Assembly: GCF_031656915.1 (NCBI RefSeq)
Contig: NZ_CP134227.1
Span: 3,472,001 to 3,536,000 of the forward strand
Source: Nocardioides marmorisolisilvae
GTDB taxonomy: Bacteria > Actinomycetota > Actinomycetes > Propionibacteriales > Nocardioidaceae
Direction: 5' to 3'
DNA: 64,000 nucleotides
Positions 27,146-35,009 of the stretch are shown piece after piece. The notes beneath the pieces are model-generated. The model was not told where the DNA came from. It saw nothing but the letters and a program-made list of their open reading frames with translations, and did no database searches. A program made the position numbers and the translations under genes. Each line of letters starts with the position of its first letter. The first letter of the stretch is position 1.

Positions 27146-27181
27146 CGCCGAGGACCTGCTCAGGCAGGCAGGTCCTCGGCG
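27146..27181. terminator. Bidirectional terminator hairpin, 14-bp perfect stem
   Basis: CGCCGAGGACCTGC (27146-27159) pairs perfectly with GCAGGTCCTCGGCG (27168-27181) around an 8-nt loop. It ends the hydrolase message on the + strand and the helicase message on the - strand. The helicase stop codon (27160-27162) is in the loop and its last codons form one arm. Confidence 0.8.
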
Positions 27182-28800
27182 TCCACGATCCGATAGGCGT
27201 AGCCCTGCTCGGCAAGGAAGCGCTGCCGGTTCTGGGCGAAGTCGGCGTCCACGGTGTCGCGGGACACGATGGCGTAGAAGCGGGCCGTCCGGCCGTCCCG
27301 TTTGGGTCGCAGCAGCCGTCCCAGCCGCTGGGCCTCCTCCTGTCGGGAGCCGAAGCTGCCGGAGACCTGGATCGCCACCGCGGCCTCGGGCAGGTCGACG
27401 GAGAAGTTCGCGACCTTGCTGACCACCAGGAGGTCGATCTCGCCGTCGCGGAACTGCTGGAACAGCTCCTCACGCTCCCTGACCGGGGTACCGCCCTTGA
27501 TCACCGGAGCCCCCAGGTGGTCGCCGAGCTCGTCGAGCTGGTCGAGGTACTGCCCGATCACCAGGGTCGGCTCGCCACGGTGCTGCTCGACGAGCTGCTC
27601 GGCCACCTTGCTCTTGGCGAACGTGCACGACGCCAGCCGGTAGCGCTCCTCGGGCTCGGCGGTCGCATAGGCGATCCGCTCACCCTCCGGCATGGTGACC
27701 CGCACCTCGACGCAGTCCGCTGGCGCGATCCAGCCCTGGGCCTCGATGTCCTTCCAGGGCGCGTCGTACCGCTTGGGGCCGATCAGGCTGAACACGTCGC
27801 CCTCCCGCCCGTCCTCCCGCACGAGCGTGGCGGTCAGGCCGATCCGTCGACGGGCCTGCAGGTTCGCGGTCATCCGGAAGATGGGCGCGGGCAGCAGGTG
27901 CACCTCGTCGTACACGATCAGGCCCCAGTCCCGCGCGTCGAGCAGTTCGAGGTGGGAGTAGACGCCCTTCCGGCGCGTGGTCAGCACCTGGTAGGTCGCG
28001 ATCGTGACCGGCCGGACCTCCTTGCGGGAGCCGGAGTACTCGCCGATCTCGTCCTCGGTCAGGTTCGTGCGTTGGAGCAGCTCGTGCTTCCACTGCCGGG
28101 CGCTGACGGTGTTGGTGACCAGGATCAGCGTGGTCGCCCTCGCCTGGGCCATCGCCGCGGCGCCCACCAGGGTCTTGCCGGCGCCGCAGGGGAGTACGAC
28201 GACTCCGGACCCGCCGTGCCAGAACGACTCCACGGCCTGGCGTTGGTAGTCGCGCAGCGCCCAGCCGTCCTCGACGAGGTCGATGGCGTGCGCCTCGCCG
28301 TCGACGTACCCGGCGAGGTCCTCGGCCGGCCAGCCGAGCTTGAGCAGCGCCTGCTTGAGGTTGCCGCGCTCGCTGGGGTGCACCGCGACCGCGTCCGGGT
28401 CGATCCTGGCGCCGAGCATCCCGGCGATCTTCTTCGCACGCACCACTTCCTCGAGGACTGCGCGGTCGGTGGTCGACAGCACCAGCCCGTGGACCGGGTG
28501 CTTCTCCAGCCGGAGCCGGCCGTAGCGGGCCATCGTCTCGGCGATGTCGACCAGCAGGGCGTGGGGTACGGCGTACCGGCTGAAGGTCAGCAGCACGTCG
28601 ACCACCTGCTCGGCGTCGTGGCCGGCGGCCCGGGCGTTCCACAGGCCGAGCGGGGTCAACCGATAGGTGTGGATGTGCTCGGGTGACCGCTCGAGCTCGG
28701 CGAACGGCGCGATCGCCTTGCGGCAGGCATCGGCGAGTTCGTGGTCGACCTCGAGCAGCAGCGTCTTGTCCGACTGGACGATCAGGGGGCCGTCGCTCAC
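27160..28800 (-). CDS. xpb: XPB-type DNA repair helicase
   Basis: 546 residues from GTG 28800. The protein begins SDGPLIVQSDKTLLLEVDH as in mycobacterial XPB. An N-terminal XPB damage-recognition region (about 1-180) precedes the SF2 helicase core: PCGAGKT (Walker A), DEVH box, the XPB RED motif in TLVREDGREGD, and motif VI EEAQRLGRLLRPKRDGR. Bacterial XPB is a 3'-5' DNA helicase implicated in nucleotide-excision repair. The longer open frame to 28902 lacks similarity. TACACT stands 6 nt before the GTG (leaderless). Its usual helicase-associated partner lies beyond the DinB gene and repeat array. Confidence 0.95.
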   Translation of the reverse strand: MSDGPLIVQSDKTLLLEVDHELADACRKAIAPFAELERSPEHIHTYRLTPLGLWNARAAGHDAEQVVDVLLTFSRYAVPHALLVDIAETMARYGRLRLEKHPVHGLVLSTTDRAVLEEVVRAKKIAGMLGARIDPDAVAVHPSERGNLKQALLKLGWPAEDLAGYVDGEAHAIDLVEDGWALRDYQRQAVESFWHGGSGVVVLPCGAGKTLVGAAAMAQARATTLILVTNTVSARQWKHELLQRTNLTEDEIGEYSGSRKEVRPVTIATYQVLTTRRKGVYSHLELLDARDWGLIVYDEVHLLPAPIFRMTANLQARRRIGLTATLVREDGREGDVFSLIGPKRYDAPWKDIEAQGWIAPADCVEVRVTMPEGERIAYATAEPEERYRLASCTFAKSKVAEQLVEQHRGEPTLVIGQYLDQLDELGDHLGAPVIKGGTPVREREELFQQFRDGEIDLLVVSKVANFSVDLPEAAVAIQVSGSFGSRQEEAQRLGRLLRPKRDGRTARFYAIVSRDTVDADFAQNRQRFLAEQGYAYRIVDAEDLPA

Positions 28801-28806
28801 TGCTTG

Positions 28807-28812
28807 AGTGTA
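28807..28812 (-). promoter_or_regulatory. -10 box for xpb, leaderless layout
   Basis: TACACT on the minus strand, followed by six bases and the GTG at 28800. This decides the short start over the in-frame ATG further upstream. Confidence 0.55.
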
Positions 28813-28858
28813 GGAGGCGAGCCGAAAGGACTGGACGACGATGGCAGGCTGGGGGTCC

Positions 28859-29395
28859 ATGAGCGGAATGTGGATGCCCTGGGACGACGATCCCCGCAAC
28901 ACCGGACGCCAGCCGGTCGGCGAGCGCGAGGTGCTCTTGGACTATCTCGCGCACTATCGCACGACGTTGGAGCTGAAGTGCGAGGGTCTCGATGCCGAGC
29001 AGCTCGCCCAGCAGTCGGTGCCGCCGTCGAACATGTCCCTGCTCGGCCTGGTCCGGCACATGGCCCGGGTGGAGCACAGCTGGTTCCGCCGGGTGATGGA
29101 GCACCAGCCCGATCTGCCGCTGCTCTATCGCAGCAAGGAGGACCCAGACCTCGACTTCAACGGCGCCGTACCCGACGAGGCCTGTGTCGCCGATGCCTGG
29201 TCGACCTGGCGCGCCGAGGTGGCACACGCCGAGGAGTTCGTCGCCGGCGCGCAGTCGCTCGACATCGAAGGCTCACACCGCGACGGCCCGATCACGCTGC
29301 GCGAGCTGCTGGTGCACATGATCGAGGAGTACGCCCGCCACTGCGGCCACGCCGACCTCCTCCGCGAGTGCATCGACGGCCGCACCGGCCAGTAG
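28859..29395 (+). CDS. DinB/DUF664-family protein
   Basis: 178 residues from ATG 28859. A four-helix DinB-like fold of DUF664 type: VLLDYLAHYRTTLELKCEGLDAEQLAQQSVPPSNMSLLGLVRHMARVEHSWFRRVMEH, with a second His-rich helix LLVHMIEEYARHCGHADLLRECIDG. The three conserved His of the fold, which bind a metal, are visible in RHMARVEH and ARHCGHAD. Some relatives are thiol (mycothiol/bacillithiol) transferases. The actual substrate is unknown. CAGGCT lies 8 nt before the start. It is divergent from xpb and followed by the 21-bp repeat array. Confidence 0.88.
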   Translation: MSGMWMPWDDDPRNTGRQPVGEREVLLDYLAHYRTTLELKCEGLDAEQLAQQSVPPSNMSLLGLVRHMARVEHSWFRRVMEHQPDLPLLYRSKEDPDLDFNGAVPDEACVADAWSTWRAEVAHAEEFVAGAQSLDIEGSHRDGPITLRELLVHMIEEYARHCGHADLLRECIDGRTGQ

Positions 29396-29426
29396 CCGCC
29401 CGCCCCCGCCCCGCCCCGCCCTGCCC

Positions 29427-29531
29427 GCGAGTGGTCCCATATTGCGCGCGAGTGGTCTGTCATTGCGCGCGAGTGGTCCCATATTGCTCGCGAGGTGTCT
29501 GATATGACGCGCGAGTGGTCGCATCTGGCGG
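29427..29531 (+). repeat. Five direct 21-bp repeats (forward half of inverted array)
   Basis: Units begin at 29427, 29448, 29469, 29490 and 29511, an exact 21-bp period. Each starts with the core GCGAGTGGTC (fourth unit GCGAGGTGTC) followed by an 11-base tail, typically ending TATTGC plus GC or TC. The period equals two DNA helical turns, so the cores lie on one face of the helix. There are no unique spacers, which excludes CRISPR. The units stand just after the DinB-like gene. Confidence 0.93.
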
Positions 29532-29540
29532 CGTCAGGCA

Positions 29541-29646
29541 TCGCAATTCCTGGCCACTCGGCGGGCAATATGAGACCACTCGCGCGTCGTACGGGACCAC
29601 TCGCGCGGCATTTTCGACGTCTCGCGAGCAATTTGGGACCACTCGG
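29541..29646 (-). repeat. Five inverted 21-bp repeats (reverse half of array)
   Basis: The same unit on the minus strand at 29626-29646, 29605-29625, 29584-29604, 29563-29583 and 29541-29561. The period is 21, with one extra base between the last two. Cores are CCGAGTGGTC, GCGAGACGTC, GCGAGTGGTC, GCGAGTGGTC and CCGAGTGGCC. Together with the forward half this is a 220-bp imperfect inverted repeat with a 9-base centre (29532-29540). It ends 3 bases before the stop codon of the helicase-associated gene. Confidence 0.93.
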
Positions 29647-29649
29647 CGG

Positions 29650-31851
29650 TCAGGTGATCGCGGCGGTGGTGATCCGATGCAGGGCGAACTCGCGGTCGTC
29701 GTCGGTGCGCTCGTCGTACGCCGAGAGCCGGCCGCCCTCGACCTGTCGGGGGGTGACCAGGCGCTCGGCGACCGTCCCGTCGGATCCCACATAGGCGATC
29801 AGCACGGTGTCGCCGGACTCGACGGCCGTGCGGAGCAGGGACACGACGTCGGCGGGGGAGCTGACCGGCGCCCGGGCCGGGCGGGAGGCGGCGGCGCGGT
29901 CGCCGGCGCGGATGGCCGCGATGACGGCCGCTGTCCGAGCACCGGCTCGCGCCTCCCCCGCGGCGGGCGACCGGCCCCGCGGCACCTTCGCCCGGAAGAC
30001 GTCGGGACGGGCCACCCGCACGGTGCCGTCCGGCGCCTCCACCACGGGGGCCAGACCGAGGTCGCGGATCCGGGGCAGCAGCGTGTCGAGGGGTACGTCG
30101 GAGACCAGCACCGTCGGGGCCAGCCGGCGCAGTCGCAACCCGGCCGCGTCCCGGTGGTGCAGCAGCTCGGTCAGTGCGGTCTCGTCGTCGGAGCGCAGGA
30201 ACGACTCCGCGTGCCCGGCCCGCAGGACGCCGAACCGCCGGGAGACGTCGTCGACGAGATAGCTCAGCGCCTGGGGGACCGGCGTCCGCGAGACCGACCC
30301 GACGAAGTCGTGCACCTCGGTCGCCGACCAGCCGGCATCGAAGGCACGGCGCACCGATCCTGCGGTGAACCGGTAGACCGTCGCGCCGCCCCGTGACTCG
30401 ATGTCGGCCAGCAGCGCCAGCCGGCGAGCCAGCTCCGACTCCAGCGGCCCGGGTGCGACCGCGGTCAGGTCCGCCTGGACGAGCACATGGTCGACCGGCG
30501 CCGGCAACAGCGCGGCAAGCACCTTGGAGGGGTCGCTGCCGGCAAGCAGGATCCGACCCTGGTCGGACATGCCACCGCGGCCGGTGACGCCGAGTACCGC
30601 CGCTTCGGTGACCACCGACTCGATCGCGCTGCGCCGGCTGGCGGGCTGGCGGGGCTGCTGCCAGCGCAGCCGGTCGAGCAGGCTCGGCAGACCGGTGCCG
30701 GCGGCCAGCACGTCGCCGGGCGGCAGGGCCGCGAGCGCAGCCAGGACGGTACGGCGCAGCGTCGGCAGCCAGCTGCGCTCCAGCCCCTCGCCGAGCGCGT
30801 TGACCGGCTTGTCGGCCCGGCGACTGCCCACCAGTGAGACCAGCCGCGGGTTGCCCAGCCAGGCGGTGGCAAGCCGGGTCCACCGTTGGGCGGGCTCGGC
30901 GGCCAGCCACGCGTCGTACCGCTCAGTGGGCAGCCAGGCCGCATCACTGTCGTCGGTCATCCCCACCGCGAGCAGGCCGGCTGCGGCCGCGGTCTCGACG
31001 ACGAGCGCGGTCTCCGCGGGTTCCAGGTGAAGCAGGGTGGCGGTGGCCCGCAGGTCTCGTACGCCGAGGCCGCCACCGCGCAGCGCCCCCGGCGGATGGG
31101 TGCCCCACCGGTCGAGCAGCACCTCGGTGCGGCGGACCACCTCGAAGGCCGCGCCGGCCGCACTCCGGTCGACCAGCGCCGGCTCGGCCCTCGACACCGC
31201 CAGGTCCGGGATCGCGTCCACCGGCTCGCGGGTGGAGCGGCCGCCGCGCTGCACCAGCCGGACCGACCACGGCAGGGTGACGTGCCGGGCGTCCCGCGGC
31301 GCCAGCAGGCCGCGCACCAGGAGTTGCTCGGTCGGCGTGCTCGCGGAGTCCCTGGTCAGCCGGGCCGGTACGGCGTCGACGGTGCCGTCTGCCCCGGTCT
31401 GGTCGAGGTGCTCGACGATCGCGCGAGCCCGGTCGTCGACCTCCGCGAGCAGCTGCGGCACCCGCTCGACAGGTGGGCCCTCCGGGACGGCGAGCAGCTC
31501 GGCCGCCGCGGTCACCGCCCGCAGCCCGTGCCCGTCGTCCCACACCAGCAACCGCGCCCGCAGCACGTCGAGCGCCGCGTCGACGCGGGTCGCATTGACG
31601 ACCCCGGCCAGCTCGGCGACCGGTACCGGCCCAAGGGTGGCCACCGCCTCGAGAACGGTCAGCTGGAACAGGTCCAGGTGGTCCAGGGCACGCTGCACCG
31701 AGGCCCGAGTGGCGGCCCGGGCGGCGAGCTGGGCCGAGTCGTGCGGGGCAGGGACCGTCAGGTCCGGCCGGGCTTCCAGGAGCGCCGCGAGCTGCTCGCC
31801 GGACCAGCTGCGCAGCTGGTCGGCGAGGGTACGGAACGCTCCGGTGGACAT
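29650..31851 (-). CDS. Helicase-associated (XPB/Ssl2-like) domain protein
   Basis: 733 residues from ATG 31851. The N-terminal third is helical, with winged-helix-like patterns (ALDHLDLFQLTVLEAVATLGPVPVAELAGVV). The C-terminal part (VLVQADLTAVAPGPLESELARRLALLADIESRGGATVYRFTAGSVRRAFDAGWSATEVHDFV) matches the Helicase_C_3/XPB-Ssl2 helicase-associated domain. A final WYL-like region ends DDREFALHRITTA. No helicase motor motifs are present. In mycobacteria the homologue is the neighbour of xpb, suggesting a shared repair role. TAGAAT stands 7 nt before the ATG. The ORF ends 3 bases from the repeat array. Confidence 0.88.
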   Translation of the reverse strand: MSTGAFRTLADQLRSWSGEQLAALLEARPDLTVPAPHDSAQLAARAATRASVQRALDHLDLFQLTVLEAVATLGPVPVAELAGVVNATRVDAALDVLRARLLVWDDGHGLRAVTAAAELLAVPEGPPVERVPQLLAEVDDRARAIVEHLDQTGADGTVDAVPARLTRDSASTPTEQLLVRGLLAPRDARHVTLPWSVRLVQRGGRSTREPVDAIPDLAVSRAEPALVDRSAAGAAFEVVRRTEVLLDRWGTHPPGALRGGGLGVRDLRATATLLHLEPAETALVVETAAAAGLLAVGMTDDSDAAWLPTERYDAWLAAEPAQRWTRLATAWLGNPRLVSLVGSRRADKPVNALGEGLERSWLPTLRRTVLAALAALPPGDVLAAGTGLPSLLDRLRWQQPRQPASRRSAIESVVTEAAVLGVTGRGGMSDQGRILLAGSDPSKVLAALLPAPVDHVLVQADLTAVAPGPLESELARRLALLADIESRGGATVYRFTAGSVRRAFDAGWSATEVHDFVGSVSRTPVPQALSYLVDDVSRRFGVLRAGHAESFLRSDDETALTELLHHRDAAGLRLRRLAPTVLVSDVPLDTLLPRIRDLGLAPVVEAPDGTVRVARPDVFRAKVPRGRSPAAGEARAGARTAAVIAAIRAGDRAAASRPARAPVSSPADVVSLLRTAVESGDTVLIAYVGSDGTVAERLVTPRQVEGGRLSAYDERTDDDREFALHRITTAAIT

Positions 31852-31858
31852 CCGCACG

Positions 31859-31864
31859 ATTCTA
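31859..31864 (-). promoter_or_regulatory. -10 box for the helicase-associated gene, leaderless layout
   Basis: TAGAAT on the minus strand with seven bases to the ATG at 31851 and no Shine-Dalgarno sequence. It supports ATG 31851 over 31857. Confidence 0.55.
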
Positions 31865-31942
31865 CGGCCGGGGAGAGTGCGCCCACCCCGGGCGCCTTCC
31901 TCACCGGCCGGCCCTCACCGGCTGATCTTCACTGACACACCC

Positions 31943-32695
31943 TCACTGGCAGGGTTCGAGCAGCCTCCGCAGCAGGCCTCGGCGGTCGGCGGCCCGCAGC
32001 CGCTCGCGGCGCAGCCGCTCCACTGCGGGGTCGACCCAGTCACCCAGGGGCGAGCCCAGGGCGCCCTCGAGGAGGTGATCGGCCAGGTCGGGGTTGCGGG
32101 CCAGCACCGGCCCGTGCAGGTAGGTGCCGAGGACCCCGAGCTGCCGGGCGCCCTCGTTGCCGGCGTGACCGTTGCCGACCCCGCCGAAGACCTCGCCCAG
32201 GGGTACGGCGTCCGGGCCGAGCCGGGCGTCGCCCTGGTGATTCTCGTAGCCGGTGATCAGCCCCCAGCGGTCGTCGTACGGGCGGGCCACCACCTCGCCG
32301 ACGGCACGGGATCCCGGCAACCGGCCGCACTCCACGTCCAGCACACCGAGCCCTGCGTGCGTGCGACCGTCCGGCCCGGTATAGCCCTGGGAGAGCAGCT
32401 GGAATCCGGCACACACCGCGAGACAGCAGGCGCCGGACCGCAGCGCCCGGACGAAGGCGTGCTGCTCGGCGAGCAGCTCACCGGCCACCAGCATGCTGGC
32501 GTCCTCGCCACCGCCCAGCAGGTAGATGTCGGCCTCCGCGGGGACCGGCTCCCCGGCACCGACCCGGAGCACCCGGACGCGATGCCCACGGGCCCGCGCA
32601 CGGTGCGCCAGTGCCATCGCGTTGCCCCGGTCGCCGTACAGCCCGAGCAGCTCGGGGTAGACGAGGACCACGTCGAGCGCGTCCGGGGTGGTCAC
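31943..32695 (-). CDS. gatD: GatD, glutamine amidotransferase subunit of lipid II amidation
   Basis: 250 residues. A class I glutaminase-like (CobB/CobQ type) domain with nucleophile C95 in CAGFQLL and H194 in GTYLHGPVLARNP, matching the Staphylococcus GatD catalytic pair. GatD releases ammonia from glutamine and MurT uses it to amidate the D-Glu of lipid II, a step needed for efficient peptidoglycan cross-linking in many Gram-positives. The GTG start overlaps the murT stop as GTGA. A C-terminal basic helix (ERLRRERLRAADRRGLLRRLLEPCQ) extends beyond the core. Confidence 0.95.
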   Translation of the reverse strand: MTTPDALDVVLVYPELLGLYGDRGNAMALAHRARARGHRVRVLRVGAGEPVPAEADIYLLGGGEDASMLVAGELLAEQHAFVRALRSGACCLAVCAGFQLLSQGYTGPDGRTHAGLGVLDVECGRLPGSRAVGEVVARPYDDRWGLITGYENHQGDARLGPDAVPLGEVFGGVGNGHAGNEGARQLGVLGTYLHGPVLARNPDLADHLLEGALGSPLGDWVDPAVERLRRERLRAADRRGLLRRLLEPCQ

Positions 32696-33939
32696 GCCGC
32701 GAGCTCCCGGAACGCGTCGCGGAAGGCGGTGTAGTTGGCGACCAGGTCGACCGGCCCGGCGGGGAGCCGGTGCAGGGCGCCGTCCAGCCGCTCGAACTGG
32801 CCGACCTGCGGCACACAGTCGACGAGCAGCCGGACCGACATATCGCTGCCCCGACGTCCGAACACCGCCACCGGACGATGCCTCAGCGCGGCGAAGTTCA
32901 CGTCGTAGAGCCACGAGGGGTCGCGCCCGTCGACCCCCTCGGCGTTGAAGCCCAGCACGACCGGCCGCTGCGAGGCGCCGATCATCCGCAGGGCGCTCTG
33001 CCAGCCGGCCGGGTTCTTCGCCAGCAGCAGCCGGACCTGGTGGTCGCCCCGGGTGAACACGGCGTACCTGCCCGAGACCTGCTCGAGGCCGGCGAGACTG
33101 CGAGCGCCCTCGGCGACCGGCACTCCCGCAGCGGTGGCGGTCGCGAGCGCCATCGCCGCGTTGGCCAGGTTCACCGGGCCGGGCAGGTCCAACGTGACGG
33201 CCAGCGGGTGCCCGTGCCACGCAACCTCCGAGCCGCGCGCCGTCCAGGTCGGCTCCGGGCGGGCGAGCCCGCACCGGCAGGACCAGTGGTCACGATCGCG
33301 ACGGAGCAGCGCGCCGCACGCCGGGCAGACCACGGCGTCGTGCTGCCAGGACTGGCCCGCGCCGACCCAGATCTGTCGCTGCGCCGCCGACGCCGCCCAC
33401 ACCACCGCAGGATCGTCGGCGTTGGCCACCACCAGTGGCACCTCGGCGAGAGCGGAGCGCCAAGCGGCAGCCAGGCCCTGCACCTCCGGGTGCCGGTCCA
33501 GCTGGTCACGGCTGAGGTTCAACAGCACGGCGATCGCGGGTCGAGTACGGCGGACCGCCCAGGGCAGCCAGCCCTCGTCAGTCTCGAGCACCGCGTGGCT
33601 GCCCACGTCTGCGAGCGCGGTGACCAGGCCCGGTCCGGTGTTCGCGCCGTCCAGGTTGCTCGTCGTCGGGTAGCGGCCCGCCAGAGCGCTGCGCAGCATC
33701 GCCGTCGTCGTCGACTTGCCGTTGGTGCCGCTGACCAGCACCACCGTCCGGTCGCGGGACAGCCGCTCGGGCGCGTCCGGCACCATCCGCAGCACCACGC
33801 GTCCACCGATGACCCCGCCACCGCCGCCGGCGAGGCGCCGCGACAGCCAGGCCGCCGAGCGTCCGGCGGTCAGCGCCGTGCGCAGCCGTGCGTCGAAGGG
33901 GCTCGGGGCCGGGTGGGGGACGAGGATCGGTGCTTCCAT
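32692..33939 (-). CDS. murT: MurT, lipid II isoglutaminyl synthase ligase subunit
   Basis: 415 residues from ATG 33939. Mur-ligase central domain with GTNGKST at 71-77, a Cys4 zinc-ribbon insertion (CPACGALLRRDRDHWSCRCG) characteristic of MurT, and a C-terminal DUF1727-type domain (YDVNFAALRHRPVAVFGRRGSDMSVRL). It activates the D-Glu carboxylate of lipid II with ATP and accepts ammonia from GatD. A longer open frame to 34059 lacks family similarity. Divergent from the ABC-2 transporter genes, with 113 nt between. Confidence 0.95.
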   Translation of the reverse strand: MEAPILVPHPAPSPFDARLRTALTAGRSAAWLSRRLAGGGGGVIGGRVVLRMVPDAPERLSRDRTVVLVSGTNGKSTTTAMLRSALAGRYPTTSNLDGANTGPGLVTALADVGSHAVLETDEGWLPWAVRRTRPAIAVLLNLSRDQLDRHPEVQGLAAAWRSALAEVPLVVANADDPAVVWAASAAQRQIWVGAGQSWQHDAVVCPACGALLRRDRDHWSCRCGLARPEPTWTARGSEVAWHGHPLAVTLDLPGPVNLANAAMALATATAAGVPVAEGARSLAGLEQVSGRYAVFTRGDHQVRLLLAKNPAGWQSALRMIGASQRPVVLGFNAEGVDGRDPSWLYDVNFAALRHRPVAVFGRRGSDMSVRLLVDCVPQVGQFERLDGALHRLPAGPVDLVANYTAFRDAFRELAA

Positions 33940-34052
33940 GCCGACAGCAGACCGCGGGTCCGTGACGTCAGGCTGATCGATATGTGACGGGCAGGTGAGG
34001 GGAACCTGTGAACTACATCCGGGCCGACCGCCGCTCTGATTGGATGCTCGGC

Positions 34053-35009
34053 ATGGCACTGGTCGAGGCGCGGGGACTTGCGAAGAACTACGGAGGCAAG
34101 CCCGCGGTCAACGACCTGTCCTTCGAGGTGAGACCGGGGTCGGTCACCGGCTTCCTCGGGCCGAACGGCGCCGGCAAGTCGACGACGATGCGGTTGATGC
34201 TCGGCCTGGACAGCGGCGCCGGTACGACGACCTTCGACGGCCGACCGTTCACGTCGCTGACCCAGCCGATGCGTCATGTCGGCGCGTTGCTCGAGGCCAA
34301 GCCGTTCCACCCCACCCGCAAGGCTCGCAACCACCTGCGGATGCTGGCCGCGGCCAACCGGATCCCGGTCAGCCGGGTGGACGCGGTGCTCGACCAGCTC
34401 GGCCTCGCAGAGGTCGCCCAGAAGAAGCCACGGACGTTCTCCCTCGGCATGGGGCAGCGGCTGGGCCTGGCGGCGGCGCTGCTCGGCGACCCGCACACCC
34501 TGATCCTCGACGAGCCTGCCAACGGCCTCGACCCCCAGGGGATCCAGTGGATGCGCCAGCTGCTCAGACACCTCGCCGGCGAGGGGCGGTCGGTGTTCGT
34601 CTCCAGTCACCTGCTCTCGGAGATGGCCCTGATGGCCGACGAGCTCGTGGTGATCGGTCGTGGCCGGCTGATCGCCAGCGGTCCGGTCGCGGACTTCCTC
34701 AAGACCTCGCGCGGCAACGCCGTACTCGTCCGCACGCCGCAGGCCACCGAGCTCGCCGGTCTCCTCACCGGCCGTGCCGGCGTGCATGTCAGCGGTGGGA
34801 CCGGCGAGCTGCGCGTCACCGGCGCGACCACCCAGGAGATCGGGGACCTCGCCTTCGAGCACCGGATCCGGCTGCATGAGCTGGCCGCCCAGACCGCGAC
34901 CTTGGAGGAGGCGTTCCTGGAGGCGACCTCCGGCTCCGAGGAGTTCCAGGCCCACGAGGTCCACCAGGCGACATCTGCCGGCACCACACCGGGAAGCGAG
35001 TCTCGCTGA
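34053..35009 (+). CDS. ABC-2 type transporter ATP-binding protein
   Basis: 318 residues from ATG 34053 (alternatives 34044 and GTG 34008). Walker A GPNGAGKST, signature SLGMGQRLGLA (LSxGQ-like with Met), Walker B LILDEPANGLD and SSHLLSEM with the switch His. The C-terminal part carries a regulatory region as in DrrA/CcmA-type subunits. It powers the adjacent permease (1-nt overlap, TGATG). Drug, lipid or bacteriocin export is typical; the real substrate is unknown. Confidence 0.92.
   Translation: MALVEARGLAKNYGGKPAVNDLSFEVRPGSVTGFLGPNGAGKSTTMRLMLGLDSGAGTTTFDGRPFTSLTQPMRHVGALLEAKPFHPTRKARNHLRMLAAANRIPVSRVDAVLDQLGLAEVAQKKPRTFSLGMGQRLGLAAALLGDPHTLILDEPANGLDPQGIQWMRQLLRHLAGEGRSVFVSSHLLSEMALMADELVVIGRGRLIASGPVADFLKTSRGNAVLVRTPQATELAGLLTGRAGVHVSGGTGELRVTGATTQEIGDLAFEHRIRLHELAAQTATLEEAFLEATSGSEEFQAHEVHQATSAGTTPGSESR

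Noticed and set aside
29125-29631. Minus-strand open frame giving a heptapeptide repeat (DHSRA pattern) across the 21-bp array
   Set aside because: The repeat period is a multiple of three, so open frames arise automatically. It covers the DinB gene antisense and has no ribosome site or family similarity.
29427-29646. CRISPR array
   Set aside because: Units are contiguous with no unique spacers, have both orientations and variable tails, and no cas genes are present.
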